Shown piece by piece: positions 12,363 to 24,926 of a stretch of 64,000 nt of DNA (position 1 is its first letter; every line of letters starts with the position of its first letter). Source of the stretch: Solenopsis invicta (lineage: Eukaryota; Arthropoda; Insecta; Hymenoptera; Formicidae). A program made the position numbers and the translations under genes. The notes beneath the pieces were generated by a model. It worked only from the letters and a program-made list of their open reading frames with translations, made no database searches and had not been told where the DNA came from. The DNA is taken from positions 11,911,001-11,975,000 of the forward strand of contig NC_052668.1 of assembly GCF_016802725.1 (NCBI RefSeq). The letters are read 5' to 3'.

Positions 12363-13173
12363 GGTGTGTGCTAAGAACGATGGTACTGCTTGAGTCGTGT
12401 AACTCCGCGTCTCGTCTGATTTACATTCTCACTTCGCCCGCAATGTCTTTCCGCGTCGACGACGCGAGACGTCACGTCGCGGTGCAGGCAGCGAGAGCGG
12501 CACAGAGACCACCCCCCGGATGACTGTGCTGACTGTTGACTGCGCGCGTGAAAACCGACGTAAAGTGCGAACGCGAAACTCGCTGTGCACCCTCTCTACC
12601 GCATTTTCCACTGTGCTTAACTATACTTCTCGCTTTTCATGGCGTTCGCTCGATCTTCCCTCCCTTCTCTTTCAAGGGGCCGAGCCGCTTGCTTCGAACC
12701 GTCGATAAACCGCGGTAAGAGGGACCGCGTCGTGCGGCCCCTCCTTGCTATCGGCGATGTTGCAATATCGCACATATATCCGGCATATGTAGGAAGCTGT
12801 GATACATTCGCGATTGACTGAAAGGAAAAAAAAAACGGGAACTTGTCGCACGTGGGTATAGACTTTTCGAGTTATTGAAGGATAATGCGAAAAGCGCGAA
12901 TATCCGGCCGCCTTGATCTCGCATGATATACGAGCGCGACCCTATATATGCGCATGTAGCGACAGCGTGCAAAGTGTATGTGCGCCTATATTCCCGGCAC
13001 GCCTTTCGATCCTTTCGCGCGGCTAGGAAAAATAGAGGACTCTCTCTTTTTCGAGGAGAGTGCATCGAGCTCCATACGCGACTCGCTTGTCGTTCTTCGT
13101 GTGGCATCGGTGTTTAACGTTGAAGAGAAACGTGCGACCAAGGCAAATAATGACGATGTGATTTAACGAGTTT

Positions 13174-13192
13174 TTCTCTCTCTCTCTCTCTT
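13174..13192. repeat. (CT)n microsatellite
   Basis: About nine CT units following a short T run. The tract ends in TTTAG, so it could also act as a polypyrimidine tract before a 3' splice site, but no exon is evident downstream. Confidence 0.85.
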
Positions 13193-13531
13193 TAGAACCG
13201 ATCTCTTTTCCATGCGCACGGTTTTTGTCGTGCGAACGACAGCGATCTTGCGTTTTACGATGCGCGCGAGAACTCTCCGTGCTCTTAAAATCGCACCGTT
13301 CACAGTCCTTCGCTCGAAAATCGGCGGATGCGCCGATGAAAATCTCAGAATTCGAATATAGTCGATATTGTCAAAGGTGCGAAGGGTACGCAAGCTTCCT
13401 GGCACTTACTCCGTAACGTTACGGTCTCCGCGGGGATGGGGTACTAGATTGGTCCGGATGGCAGGCGCGTGAAAGTCGATAGATTCTAGTATAGACGCAT
13501 TCCGCGCGATATAGCTCGGTGCCAGCTAAGA

Positions 13532-13569
13532 GGGAGGGCTGGGGACGGGCGACAGGGGGAGGGAGGGTG
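13532..13569 (+). other. G-quadruplex-prone tract
   Basis: GGGAGGGCTGGGGACGGG at 13532-13549 fits a G4 pattern with loops of one to two bases. A second G-rich cluster follows within 10 bases. Purine-rich sequence continues to about 13690. Confidence 0.65.
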
Positions 13570-14030
13570 TAAAAGTGCAGAGGAAAGGTGAATGTGCGGA
13601 GCTCGTGTGCGACGTCAGACGGTGCTGAGAAAGCGGAAGAACGGGGAAATGCGAGAGAAAAGGGAAACAGGGGGAAAGGCAGAGGGAAAGCAGTAAGCAC
13701 GAATATTCTACGACGGAGTTTATTCGCCATTTTATGCATTCGCGACGTGCACTTTTATGCATTCACTTTTACGGGCTGGAAAGCGACTTCTTACTCCTGA
13801 AAGTACGAACAGGGGTGCGGGAGAGGGGCGGCAGAGCTGGCACGAAAGATGGTGAAAGATGGCTCGATGGCGAACTCAGCTTCGGTCTTATTCCTTCTCT
13901 CGTTTCTATCATTCATTCGTGGAATAGTGAAACAGTCAATGGACAGGCACCAATGAATGAACATTCAATCAAATGCTCTCTTCTGTGTTGTGTTTCGTGC
14001 AAGGAATAGAGTAGAGTTGCGTACCACTTG

Positions 14031-15090
14031 AGTTATTTTTTATTATATTTTGCATTTCGCTACTTTGGATGTAAATCAAAGTTCGAAATTGTAGCTCGAT
14101 TTCAGTCATCTATTATTGCATGTTATATCTTTTAGTAATAATAAATTAATTTGTCATAAGCTCTTCTGTAACACGTTGCGAAAGATGTGATTCAAAAAAA
14201 CCAGTCGCATAAAGCGTACTTGCAGTGCAATTAAAGTGATTAAGAATATAAGGGATCATTAACTAATTACTTATTTTACTAATAATTTACCGAAAAAGCG
14301 ATCAAATATTCAATAATTAATAAATAACAATAATTAACAATAATAAATTAAATCATAATATAACGAAATAATATAATGAATAATATAATAAATAACAATA
14401 ATAAATTAAAACATCAATGAAAAGGTAAAAACACCGAAATAAAACTGGCTTGAATTAATTTTTGTAACTGATACATTCGTACTTTATACTAAATACTAGT
14501 TTCATTATTATCACTTATCAATCTTACATTAGCATCATTTCTTAATAATAAGATTTGTAGTGTGAATTAGGAAACTTGATAGAGTTTATAAATGTCGATT
14601 TAATTTTTAGAATAATTTTAAATATGTATATACAATGAATGTAAATTATCATATATATATATAACAATAAGCCTTGTTTTACGCGTAAACGTAACAATTT
14701 AAAATAAAATTGAATAGATACGTTATTATCAGCTATACAAGTTAATGAAAAATTTACAACAAAAGTACTTAGTTTTCCAAAGTGTTGATAGCCTGCACAA
14801 AACAAAATATAATTTACTAAATTTTTGTCTTTATTACTTATTTCTTATTTAATTTTTATTTTTGTAATTAAATGTTGTTTATATGAAGTAAAAATGTAAA
14901 ATATTGAATTGGTACGTTTTAGGAGACCGGTTCGCATTCAGCAACTTTTCCCTACTATTATATATTTTTTTGAAAGTATAAAGAGACTAACGTGCGTACC
15001 TGTGCTATTAATAATTTTTATATATTTATATGTTAAAGTAATTTTTATTTAGAAAAAAAGACTCGAATTATCTAATGTAAGTATACCTTA
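14031..15090. other. AT-rich non-coding DNA
   Basis: Very AT-rich, with runs of AATAAT-type sequence at 14280-14410 and stops in all frames. No transposon ends were found. Confidence 0.65.
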
Positions 15091-15774
15091 ATCACTGCCG
15101 GATATTACCGGCGAGGGCTAATTCGTTCTTTGTGACGAACGGCGCAACAAACCTCGAGCAAAGAATCGTCCCGTTTATTCGCGTTTTCTCATTAAATGTG
15201 AATAAATAGAGCTGAGACAAAAGAACTTTATTAAATGCGGAATTGGAGGATCGGACAAATAATAAAATGAATCGATCGCTTCGGTCGTGGGGGTGTGGTG
15301 AAAAAAGTCACGAAACATTCAGTACCTAATCGATCAGGTGGCTCCAATATCGTGGGTACGAGCCGGGCTCGCGTCGGAGTCATTAAAAACCTACCCTACG
15401 AATGATTGTTCGCTGAAATTTATTGCTTCGCATAGCGCGCGCTGAATACGAAATTTTTGCCGAAGGGCTTCACGCGCGTGTGGAAACGCAATGCGTATAT
15501 AAAGGATGGCGTAAGGAGGCACCGGGTCGCGTTCCATTATAAATTACCCGCGTGTTCCCGGGAAGATGCCACTTACAGCAAGATTAGCGTAATCGCCATC
15601 GCTTTCGGAAAAGTCGTTAGCTCGGTACGACTACTGCGGATTCGAGGGAAAAGTAAAGAGACAATGGGACGGCTTTTATTTTATGAGTAGCACGTTACGG
15701 GCGTAACGTAATTACGTTCTCACGGTCAGCAGAAAGACCGAGTTTGATGCAATGTCTTTATTGTTTTCTCCCCC

Positions 15775-15805
<31 letters not shown>

Positions 15806-16880
15806 TCTTTTTGAGACGGCATATAAGATTACTTTTACTAGTTGCACGCGAGACCCAGGTGCATCGCGCACCCGCACATGTGTGTATTGACATAGATCGT
15901 GACCACTTCCGGTATCAAAGTATGGTTTCTTCTTCTCGTCACTTTTGCTTTTTTAGTCATCATGTTTCAACCGAAGGCCCACAAGTATCCCCTAAATAGA
16001 TATTTTCTTACGCGAGTGACGTCGACAAGGAGCTCCGAGGAATAAGAAAGACACTGCTTATGGACATAACAAAAGCGCACTTTTATAATTTCATTGTCTA
16101 CCGTTAGCGGAAGAAGATAAAATGTCTCTCTAAAAAAAAAAAATATACCTGTTCGATAAAATAGATCGTTCCACTTAAACAACAACTGTAATTTTGTGGA
16201 ATAAAATTAAAACGGGTAACGACGGATAAAGGCAAGATTTACATTTTTATTACGGAGATTCTGACGTCATTCGAAGAGGGCGAATCGCAATCCCGGCAGC
16301 CGCCCGATTAAAATCACATAAGGGCGCCGATTACGCGCGATCGTGTTTTTTAGCCGACGGCGCTCGTTACGGTTCAGCGTCAATCGAACGGAAGTATAAA
16401 AGAGGGTTTCGAGGAACGGAGCATTCCCGCTCTCGCCCTCTTTTTCTTCACGTTGATTTTCACGTTGGTACCGGACAGAACTCGAAAGTGAGAAACTGTG
16501 GGAAAGAGAAAAGGAGCAAATAAGAGGGTGGTAGGTAGGTAGGTGCGCGCCGAACGACCGGATGGATGGAAGAAAAAGAGGAAGTAACACGTGCAGAACG
16601 ACCGGTGGAGAGAGTCCACGCTTGCGATTCTCGCACACGTTACTGCGGACGCACCGATTCGAGTCCGGTCGACTGATTCTTCCTCCTCTCCTCGTCGTAT
16701 CACGGGCGGAGGGAATTTTCTATCGCAACGGATGCGGCGAAATGACGTGGAAAATCGGAAGGAATGCCCCATCGGCCCGTTGCATCGCTTTTTTTTACCC
16801 TCTCTGTTCTCTCTATCTTTCTGGCTTTTATTCTAACTTTCTACATCTTCATTATACGTGTCACGATTATGGATTGAAAG
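15091..16880. other. Mixed to CpG-rich DNA
   Basis: Contains the (CT)n tract at 15775-15808, a GGTA tetramer run near 16530-16543 and a possible TATA box at 16395. Several open frames of 110-130 codons overlap on opposite strands between 16267 and 16897. None has a recognised motif and I regard them as products of GC-rich sequence. Confidence 0.45.
15775..15808. repeat. (CT)n microsatellite
   Basis: CT array with T and C interruptions. Confidence 0.9.
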
Positions 16881-17640
16881 CTGCAATAATGGAGTAATAA
16901 CTTTATGTCTATATATATAATAACTTTTGTATTGAAATTTCTAAACATTTTGTACACTTAAATAATGCACATCTTCTCTTTGCGTATACGTACACAATTT
17001 GATTTACGCAAACAAATTGAATGTATTATACGAACGCGAAATGTATGTACAAGAAATTCTATAATAGAACAGAATTTTATTTCGAAATTTTCGTCGCGCT
17101 ATATAAAAGTAAATTTATATCTTTATATTTTTACAATTTTTTAGCAATTACAATTCTTAGCGTAACCGCTACAAGATGACGCTTTGAATACATTTTCTTT
17201 TATATTTAGAAAATAATCCCTTTCTCTCTTATGCAATATTTTATCCGTAATACATATTCAGCACGCACCTACATCTTCGTTCCTCTTACTCCACTTTTCT
17301 TCCGTCGATTTTTATTTTCACTCTCGTGACCCGCACTCGTTAGCGATGAGAATTGCCCGCTTCTTCGCGGTCGACCATTATCCTGACTGGTCAGCGTCAC
17401 GGATGCATTCGCGAGAATATACGTGTATCCAGGCAACTAGTTCTCGGCTCATCTCTTACATCTCGCGTAGGTAAATTTCCATTATTACGTTTTGTATCTT
17501 AATGCGAAGCGTACAAAATTAAACATTATTACATCATTGTACAATGACAATGCGGTGACTTAACTGTTATTTAATGAGAATATATCAAATTTATTTAAAA
17601 TTGCTCTTTGAACGTTAACAATTGCGGTATGAAATCCGTT
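16881..17640. other. AT-rich non-coding DNA
   Basis: AT-rich to about 17240, then more balanced. No gene, inverted repeat or microsatellite seen. Confidence 0.55.
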
Positions 17641-19030
17641 CAAGGTGGTACGTGACAACGGGAGAAAGAGAAATAGTCTTGACGACAAAATCGGGTTGGG
17701 GGTGTACGAGAAGCTTTCGAGAAAGAAACAAATGGCACCTTCGTGGCTCAATCTATCGGCTCATTTGAATAAGTCGAAAGTTGGATGCGTTCCTGCTGTC
17801 GCTTCTTCCTCTCGTCTGTTTCTCTCGGCTCTCTTTCTCTCCCTCTCCCCCTCCCTCGCTTCCCGTCTCCGTTTGTCTCGCATTCGCCATCTTCATCGCT
17901 TCTATTCATCCCCTTGTTCCCCACAAGGGTTGCCTCTGATCTCCGATAGTGGTAGTAGCGCCCGACGTCTTTGCACAGTACTTTAAACGTCTCCCGATGG
18001 AAATCGCCATTATGCCGTCGGTTTTACCCCCTTTCGCGAGTCAATTCTTTCGAAAGGCTTGATTCCCGATGACTGCGACTTTTCGCCTCGCTTACATTGA
18101 CCGCCGACATATCCTGTTGAGATTCTGGAGATGTAAGATATAGAGCGACAGACATGCCGAAGAATTGAAACGTACAAGTTGGTTTAACTTTCGAGTATCT
18201 TACGTCCTATTCATTTTCACTCGGCTCTTTGCCGACAGTAAATAATTGAATCTGTTTCAGAAATCAATAAGGCTACTATTTCGTCTATCTTTTTGGATTA
18301 GAACAAACAAATGGCTTAAGTATTCTATAAATAAATTGGCTCACATCGCGGTTAATGCGAAAGAAATCCAACTACTTCGTGAATTTCCTCCGAAATACTT
18401 TGTATCGATAATCTTTTTTAGCATTTCATTGACGTCACGGTAGATATAAATGCTTCTCGGTTCGTTAATCCCCTCCCGTTTTTCATAGGGAAGTGCGCGC
18501 GCACGCGTATTCTCATCTCTCTCTTTATTGCCCGTTTTACGCGCGCGTGATTTTACGGTGGAAGTAGCTTCGGCTAGGTACGAGATTTAGGAAACGGATT
18601 TTGGATGACGGCGAGGCGGAGGCGGAAGTAATGTCGAGGAGGCGGGCGGAAGCTTTTCGAAAGTTTCCATCGAGATTTTGTGTCGACTTCCTCGCGGAAC
18701 GTTCACAGCCCACGATGGGATCTTCCACGCGAAGAAAACACGTGGCTGCATCGAGTTTTCGTCCGCTGGGAATAGAATTTTTCTCAGCTCTTCGATATAT
18801 CACATCTCGAAGTTTCAGGAAGTTCGGAATGCTTCACGAGGGAGTTCTGGAGAAATCGGAGAAATCATGTATTGCGATGAGGGGTCAGCTCCGCCTCATC
18901 GTACGTGCGAGATCATCGTAGACTCCAGTGGAAACGTGTTTTTTAATTCGACAATTAGTGAATCGCATTTATGCGTAAATGCAGCTTTTACAGAGCAACG
19001 CGTTGCATTTGTGCGTAATGCGATTGATGC
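17641..19030. other. Mixed non-coding DNA
   Basis: Pyrimidine-rich stretch at 17800-17930 without a pure microsatellite; CpG-rich block at 18480-18930. Overlapping frames on both strands at 18537-19043 show no motif. Confidence 0.45.
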
Positions 19031-20250
19031 ATCGATTAATTAAAAAAATCTTGTTTTTATTATCGTTTAGAGAGCATTTCTTTTATAACAAATGAGAGCT
19101 TTTTTTTAGAAGAACTTTCTACGATGTGGTTGCATTTTACAAAGTTTGCATATTTCGATCTTAAAAAAAAACCTAAATTTCTAATTATTTGCAGTTGTAT
19201 TTTTATATACTTTTTACCATTTGCAGAATAAATTACTGTAACATATATTGCAAATGGTACATTGAGAAAAGTTGTTAAATTGATTAAATTTTTCATCTTG
19301 ATTGTATTTTTTCTAATATTTATATATTTAAATATATAATATTATATACTTAATTCACACAAACATTTATATGTATATTTAACTCAAATACATAAAATAC
19401 TTGAACTCTAAGCATTTACGTATTCAACTTAGAAACATAAATACTTTTGAAGAAATTTAATCAAGTTGAAAATATTAGTCAAGTCGATAACGTTTTTTCT
19501 CAGAATAGAATATCGGTATTATCTATTATTGCGCGATTCTATGTATGCCAATGCTGTTATCGTATTAAAAAGATATTGTGTTTAATAAAATCCTTTAAAA
19601 AAAAAAAAATTATAAAATGGAAAAGACACACGATTTAAACAGCAAGGATCAAATTTTAACTAAATAGAACGGAGTAAATATGTTTTTCTCGAGCAAAATA
19701 CGATGTTACCGTCAACAAGCGGACATTGCGCGCGGCAGCTCGCAAAGCGGCGAGAGTATAATTTTTATCTTTTAATAAATTTCATTAAAGTCATCCTATC
19801 CGAAATCTCGATTGCGATACTTGATATGTATGCAACGAATAAACGATAAAGCACTCCTGGGTAGTCTCTTGTGGATTTCACGACGAGACTAGTCGCATTG
19901 CAGCTGCGTCCGTTCGCCCGTGTCGAAAAATAAGTATCCGCCTCGTATTACCGGGGATCCCCTGGGAATTGTAAAACGGAAGGCGGGCCGCGATAATTCT
20001 GTAGGTGTCGAGAGAGGATTCCGTGCTCGCGGCGAAATGGCACGTTGGCCGAGTGCCCATGTGTATCCTCAGCGCGAATCGACGCGACTCGCGAAAGAAA
20101 ATAACTGGACGCTTCTTCTCGCATGCGTTCGATATACATTTCTCCTCGAGATAGATTTTTCCTAAACGAAAAATTTATGTGGAATAATGCCGATAAACTC
20201 ATTTCTTTTTCAACAGTCGATGCTATTGTTAGTTCGAAATAAACGAAGAA
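19031..20250. other. AT-rich DNA with a GC-richer island
   Basis: AT-rich to 19680 with A tracts (about 19598-19609), then a GC-richer interval at 19690-20160 with no gene recognised. Confidence 0.5.
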
Positions 20251-20366
20251 GTCATAGAGATTACCAAACGCTTTTTCAATTCATTTTTACAATCCTTATT
20301 CTTTCTCTTCTGAACGAAAGAATAAGAGTGGTAAAAATGAAAAAAACGTTTGGCAGTCTTTATGAC
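20251..20366 (+). other. Long imperfect hairpin, precursor-like
   Basis: The 5' arm (20251-20305) and the reverse complement of the 3' arm (20316-20366) share GTCATA, CCAAACG, CATTTTTAC and CTTATTCTTTC blocks in the same order. They are separated by a loop of about 10 bases. The result is a nearly continuous stem of about 50 pairs with small bulges. It is compatible with a microRNA-like precursor or a very short foldback MITE. No known conserved microRNA sequence was recognised in it. Either strand could be the transcribed one. Confidence 0.55.
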
Positions 20367-21844
20367 GAGCAATTAAAATTTATTGTTTTATTATTTTATG
20401 CTCGTGCGCTGTCAGATTCGAATTTCAAGTCATTTTTAATATTTCTTATAGATCGTCATTGCTCTTGCTCATAATATATCGTTAATTTAACTAAAACAAT
20501 AGAGTTGAATAATTTTACTCGAGAAGTGGTAAAAACTTTGAGTAACATTTAGTTTACTGCATACGCGCGCATCAATGCGGATGTTGTTTACTTTGAAACT
20601 AAACAATTCCATCACAGAGATGGCTTCATTAGATGAGGTTGTTCTTCCAACTACATCATTTTGTATTAAAATAAATAATAAATTTCGATACACGTGGAAG
20701 TTAAAAATAATAAAATGTTATTTAACTCAAGGAATTGCTTCAAATTGAATTCTTTAATATTTTAACAGCGTAGTCAGTCGATCATGTGGAATTCATTATA
20801 GGAACTACAGGTAAAAGCCATTAAATAATGTCAAGGCGAAAATGAGAAATGACACTTTTAGTAACATTTTGCCTTTCCTGGCTGGATTAACTTTTTTTTT
20901 TCTTTTACCTCTTCACGAAACTCCGCCTTTTTGGCCTTCCTTCCCCGTGACACGACGACCTCCGGGCATTGTTAAGTTTTCCAGTTCTCTCCCCATTTGC
21001 TCGTCAACTCTCGCGGTGGTGGCGAGCGTCCCGAATGGTTTCTGCTTTGTCTTCCGCGACCAAACATGTAGTGTCAAGCGGACCACCGCCCGTCTCGACT
21101 TTGCCCTTCTCGCGCTCTAATTGCTCCGCTTTAGCTCGGTTTATCTTGATGTAACTGATTCCAAATTTTACTCTGTCTGTTCTACTGGGTTAACACGTTG
21201 GATATTGTCCTGTAGAATTAGATGTCGGTAGACTGCACCAAAAGCTGAAAAAAGATATGCGGGTTGAGCTATATCATAAAAAAATCTCGAAGCTTATTTT
21301 ACACTTTCGAAAAGTCGTTGACTTCAAATAAAATGGCACATATGTACATATAAAATTGATGACGCGAGTTATTTAAATTTCTGAGTTTCTGTTAACTCTT
21401 TCCAATTTTTTTTTATTCAACAAATATATTTTATCGATTTTTTTTTGTTATAACTTTTATTTTAACACAACCGATATAAACTATGTCGCACGTTATAATG
21501 CATCATCGATAATTTTGATTTATCTACGAGCGTTTTTGCATTGCGTCTGCATGTAAATCGTGATAAAATTGTTTTTTTTTACGCCGGCGATACAACATAC
21601 TTTGAAAATTGACAATTTATTTTAATCAAGACACGCTAGCTGTTGATGAATATTAATTAAGGAAAAAGTGGAAAAATGAGCTCACCCTTGACAGCGATGG
21701 TGTTTCAATTTATCCGGTTAATTGAAAAGTGAACGATTTACGTATACTTTCATGAGCACGTTATTTTATTAGCTCATAAAATGTGCAATAAAAAATTTTA
21801 CGTTGATATTTTTTGGAAATGACAGTATCGGCACAGGACGAATT

Positions 21845-21877
<33 letters not shown>

Positions 21878-22090
21878 ATTTCACGCGTGTGTGTGATAAT
21901 TTTGTTAAAATAAAATGACCAAAATTTTTGCGCATTTATTTTTGCAATACCATTTACTTTTTCACACACAATGAGAAAAATATGATTATTTAATTTTTCA
22001 ACCTTATAGTTTGGTTACATTTATTATAGTAATTGCATTTGAATTAAAATTAAAATATAATTTTCTGGACACGTAATTAAACGAGATGCA
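20367..22090. other. Mostly AT-rich non-coding DNA
   Basis: Apart from a GC-richer segment at 20890-21150 and the (CT)n array at 21844-21872, this is AT-rich sequence with no assignable gene. Confidence 0.55.
21844..21872. repeat. (CT)n microsatellite
   Basis: About twelve CT units. Confidence 0.95.
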
Positions 22091-22791
22091 AAAAAAATAT
22101 ATCTGTTTACGTCAGTCGGCGATTGAAGCCTCGCCATCGATTGGCGCTCAAACTCGATATCCTTCGTTCTCTTTGCCTTTCACGTCACGTCGTGTTTAGG
22201 AGGGATGGAGAAACAAGAGACGAAAGCACTTCTTCTCTCCTCTTCTTCTTCTCGTTGTCTTCCGCATGTGTCTGGTATGAGAAGGCGGTGGCGACATGTA
22301 TTTTATTTTATAGAAAGTATAGCCAACACACATACACACAACTCTATATGCTGCTCTCTTCTGTAGCGAGCGAAAAAGGGGACGTTGGTAGGGTTGGGTT
22401 GATGGCTCTGGTACTTGGAGCGCCAGCACCGACAAGGGGCCGGCGCTCTCTCGAGCATCGTTATTCACAACTATTCCGGACTAGTCCGAGGGTGCGAGAA
22501 TACAGGTTGGCCAGCCTCGAGCTACGCGATGACTCTGTTCTATTATTCAGCCCTCCTCAAAAAGATCGGATCTGCCTGATGGACAGACAGATGGCAGAAA
22601 AACAAAAAGGGAAAGAGACAAAAAAAAAATACAGTCCCGTGAATCTTCGGACACTATCGAAAAAGTCTTCAAGTCCATGATCCTTGCTTCACAGTCGTCC
22701 TTTATTTCTCAATCCGCTCGCGAGCATCCGGAGTAGAGGCGATTGAGAAATAATCTTGTTACGAAAAGCTCACCGAATGCCAGACAACTTT

Positions 22792-22799
22792 CCTCTCTC

Positions 22800-22838
<39 letters not shown>
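22792..22838. repeat. (CT)n microsatellite
   Basis: Long CT array with one CGTT interruption. Confidence 0.95.
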
Positions 22839-22839
<1 letters not shown>

Positions 22840-23360
22840 CGTAATCTCCGTATAAATAATAGAAATGTCTAGCTGGATCGCTGTCCTCCAAATCGTTGCG
22901 CATATATGATATCGTTTACACTTAATTGCGTTCGTCGATATATCGCGCGATTTTAGAAATATTTTCTCATCGTCGAATAAATCTCTCGGGTCTCCGCCCC
23001 TGGCTACAGCGGCTACAGCTTGAGCAACAATGCAGTGACATGTCTCAATGCCTCTTACTCGATAGAGACTCGACCGAGTGACTCGGGCCGCATGCCGAAG
23101 ACAGCAATTTCGAATGTGTCGCGTGTTTTCAGTCACATATTTCAGTCAGCGCGACAGCGAGCACGTAGCGTAAAATGCGTCACGGTCAGCGAGCGCCTCT
23201 ACGAACGTCGCTGACGCCGTATACTCGTGGAGGGTGGTGGTCGGTGGTTAAGGGTAGAAGTGATATATACACGCGACCATTGCCACTGTACATTCCGTCG
23301 GAAGTTACATGGTTTCATGGTGAAATACCGAGACTCTGAACACTCCTCCCTCCGCTCCCC

Positions 23361-23387
23361 TTCTCTCTCTCTCTCTCTCTCTCTCTT
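23361..23387. repeat. (CT)n microsatellite
   Basis: About thirteen CT units inside a pyrimidine-rich stretch that continues to about 23620. Confidence 0.95.
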
Positions 23388-23839
23388 TTTCCTTTCTCCT
23401 TCTTTTCACACATCGTGTTCTTTGTTTTTATTTTCTATTTGTACCCTTTTTATCTGTCTCAGCCTCTCCACTTCTGTCTACTCTATTCTGCCTTTTCCAC
23501 TTCCTATTTCTTCCTCTTATATCATTCCATTTTTCCCTTTCGCGTCATCCAGTTTATTTCCATCTTCCTTCGCTTTCATTCTGTTCCTTTCGCGTCCGGT
23601 ATCATCTCTTCTTTCAGTTGGACGAGGATAATGTCCGCGCGACCTTTGCCTCTCTGGACTGGCGATCCCTTCGTTTTCCAGCGTGACAACCCATCGCGTC
23701 TTCTTCTCTTCTTGTTTCGCGAAACGAACAAGGCCCGTACGGACGGAATTTTATGTCGCGCACATTCGTAAAAATGCGACGCGACGCCGGGGATGAACTT
23801 GGATTATGGAAATGCTCCGGTGTAGCGCCTTCCCTTTTT

Positions 23840-23842
<3 letters not shown>

Positions 23843-23881
<39 letters not shown>
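23843..23881. repeat. (CT)n microsatellite
   Basis: About eighteen CT units after a run of Ts. Confidence 0.95.
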
Positions 23882-23882
<1 letters not shown>

Positions 23883-24299
23883 CGCACATTGGCAGAACGA
23901 CCGATGTTAACGAATACGCGTCGGGACGTGTTTTTAGCTCATCTGGATTTAGCGCGAAACAAGAGCAGTTCCGTGCTCGTTCGTTAATCGGTTCCCGACA
24001 TGCCCCGGCGTTATCCCGTGAAATATTCGCGATAGCGCTGCATGGTAAAGAGGATCACGTTTACGTTAAGAGATCACATAATGCTACAGGGGGAGATCGG
24101 GTTTTCAACGCTGCGCCGCCGTGAATCTCAACGATACATCTTTTAAAATGTCGCCATTCGTTCTGCACCGTTCGTCACCGAGCAAACTTTTTTTTTCTTA
24201 TTTCACGGACGAAATAGCGTCGCATTTGGCGCGCGGAAACGATTCAGTGATTCCGTAATCGAACAAACGAGCGCGATGGTCCGTGGGCTAAAAAGTTAC

Positions 24300-24316
24300 G
24301 CCGCGCCGCGCCGCTC
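24300..24316. repeat. (GCGCC)n pentamer repeat
   Basis: About three pentamer units in a CpG-rich context; same family of simple repeat as at 11046. Confidence 0.7.
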
Positions 24317-24904
24317 GTGAACATTGTACGACGTGACTAATAGATACGGAGGATTTTTATAGCCGCGACATTATCGTAAAAATTTCTAGTAGGCCCGCGG
24401 AATGTGTATCCATGGGTTTATAAGGACCGAAACAGCACCGCGCCGCGCGCACGTGACACGCGAACCGAAATGGGATGAAACGCGCGAGCGGCGCGCGGCT
24501 TCCCGTAGAATTTAATTTAATCTTTCTCATTCGGTCAGTGTCAGCGGATATCGACGGGGGCCGGGCTTCGCGCATCGACCGGCTTCGTTCGGCTTGATCG
24601 ACGTCAGTTAATTCAGACGAATGGATCGATCGCGAGCCTGCACCGCCGCTGCCGCCGCCGCCGTCGCCGTGACAAGATCGCGAGGGGGAGAGAGTCGCAC
24701 GCGCGCCGTGCATACAGATTTTGCGAGGGCACTTGCATCGCGCTCGCGTGCAAGCTCGCCGGGCGAGCTCTCGCGCCACATTTGCATAACCGAAGTTTCC
24801 AGTTCCGTTGAACTAATCAATGCCGCCTCCCGCATCTTCAATTCCGCTCCCGTCCCCGTGGATTTCTTCCTGACGTTTTTTAAGGCGTTCCAAAATTTCA
24901 ACTG

Positions 24905-24926
24905 AAGAGAGAGAGAGAGAGAGAGA
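24905..24926. repeat. (GA)n microsatellite
   Basis: About eleven GA units. This is one of only two long arrays with GA on the plus strand. Confidence 0.95.

Larger units (their letters stand above)
10481..14030. other. CpG-rich block without assignable gene
   Basis: GC- and CpG-rich sequence with many short overlapping open frames on both strands, typical of stop-poor GC-rich DNA. It contains G-quadruplex motifs (10667-10689, 13532-13569), a GGCGC repeat (11046-11068), (CT)n arrays and a (GC)n run. It could include promoter or untranslated sequence, but no exon or core promoter could be fixed. Confidence 0.45.

Noticed and set aside
22123..22680. 185-codon plus-strand open frame
   Set aside because: It begins with TTG, lies in stop-poor pyrimidine-rich DNA, is overlapped by open frames on the other strand and shows no domain.
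24621..24905. Alanine-rich 94-codon frame with GCC repeats
   Set aside because: The alanine run comes from a GCC trinucleotide tract and the opposite strand is equally open.
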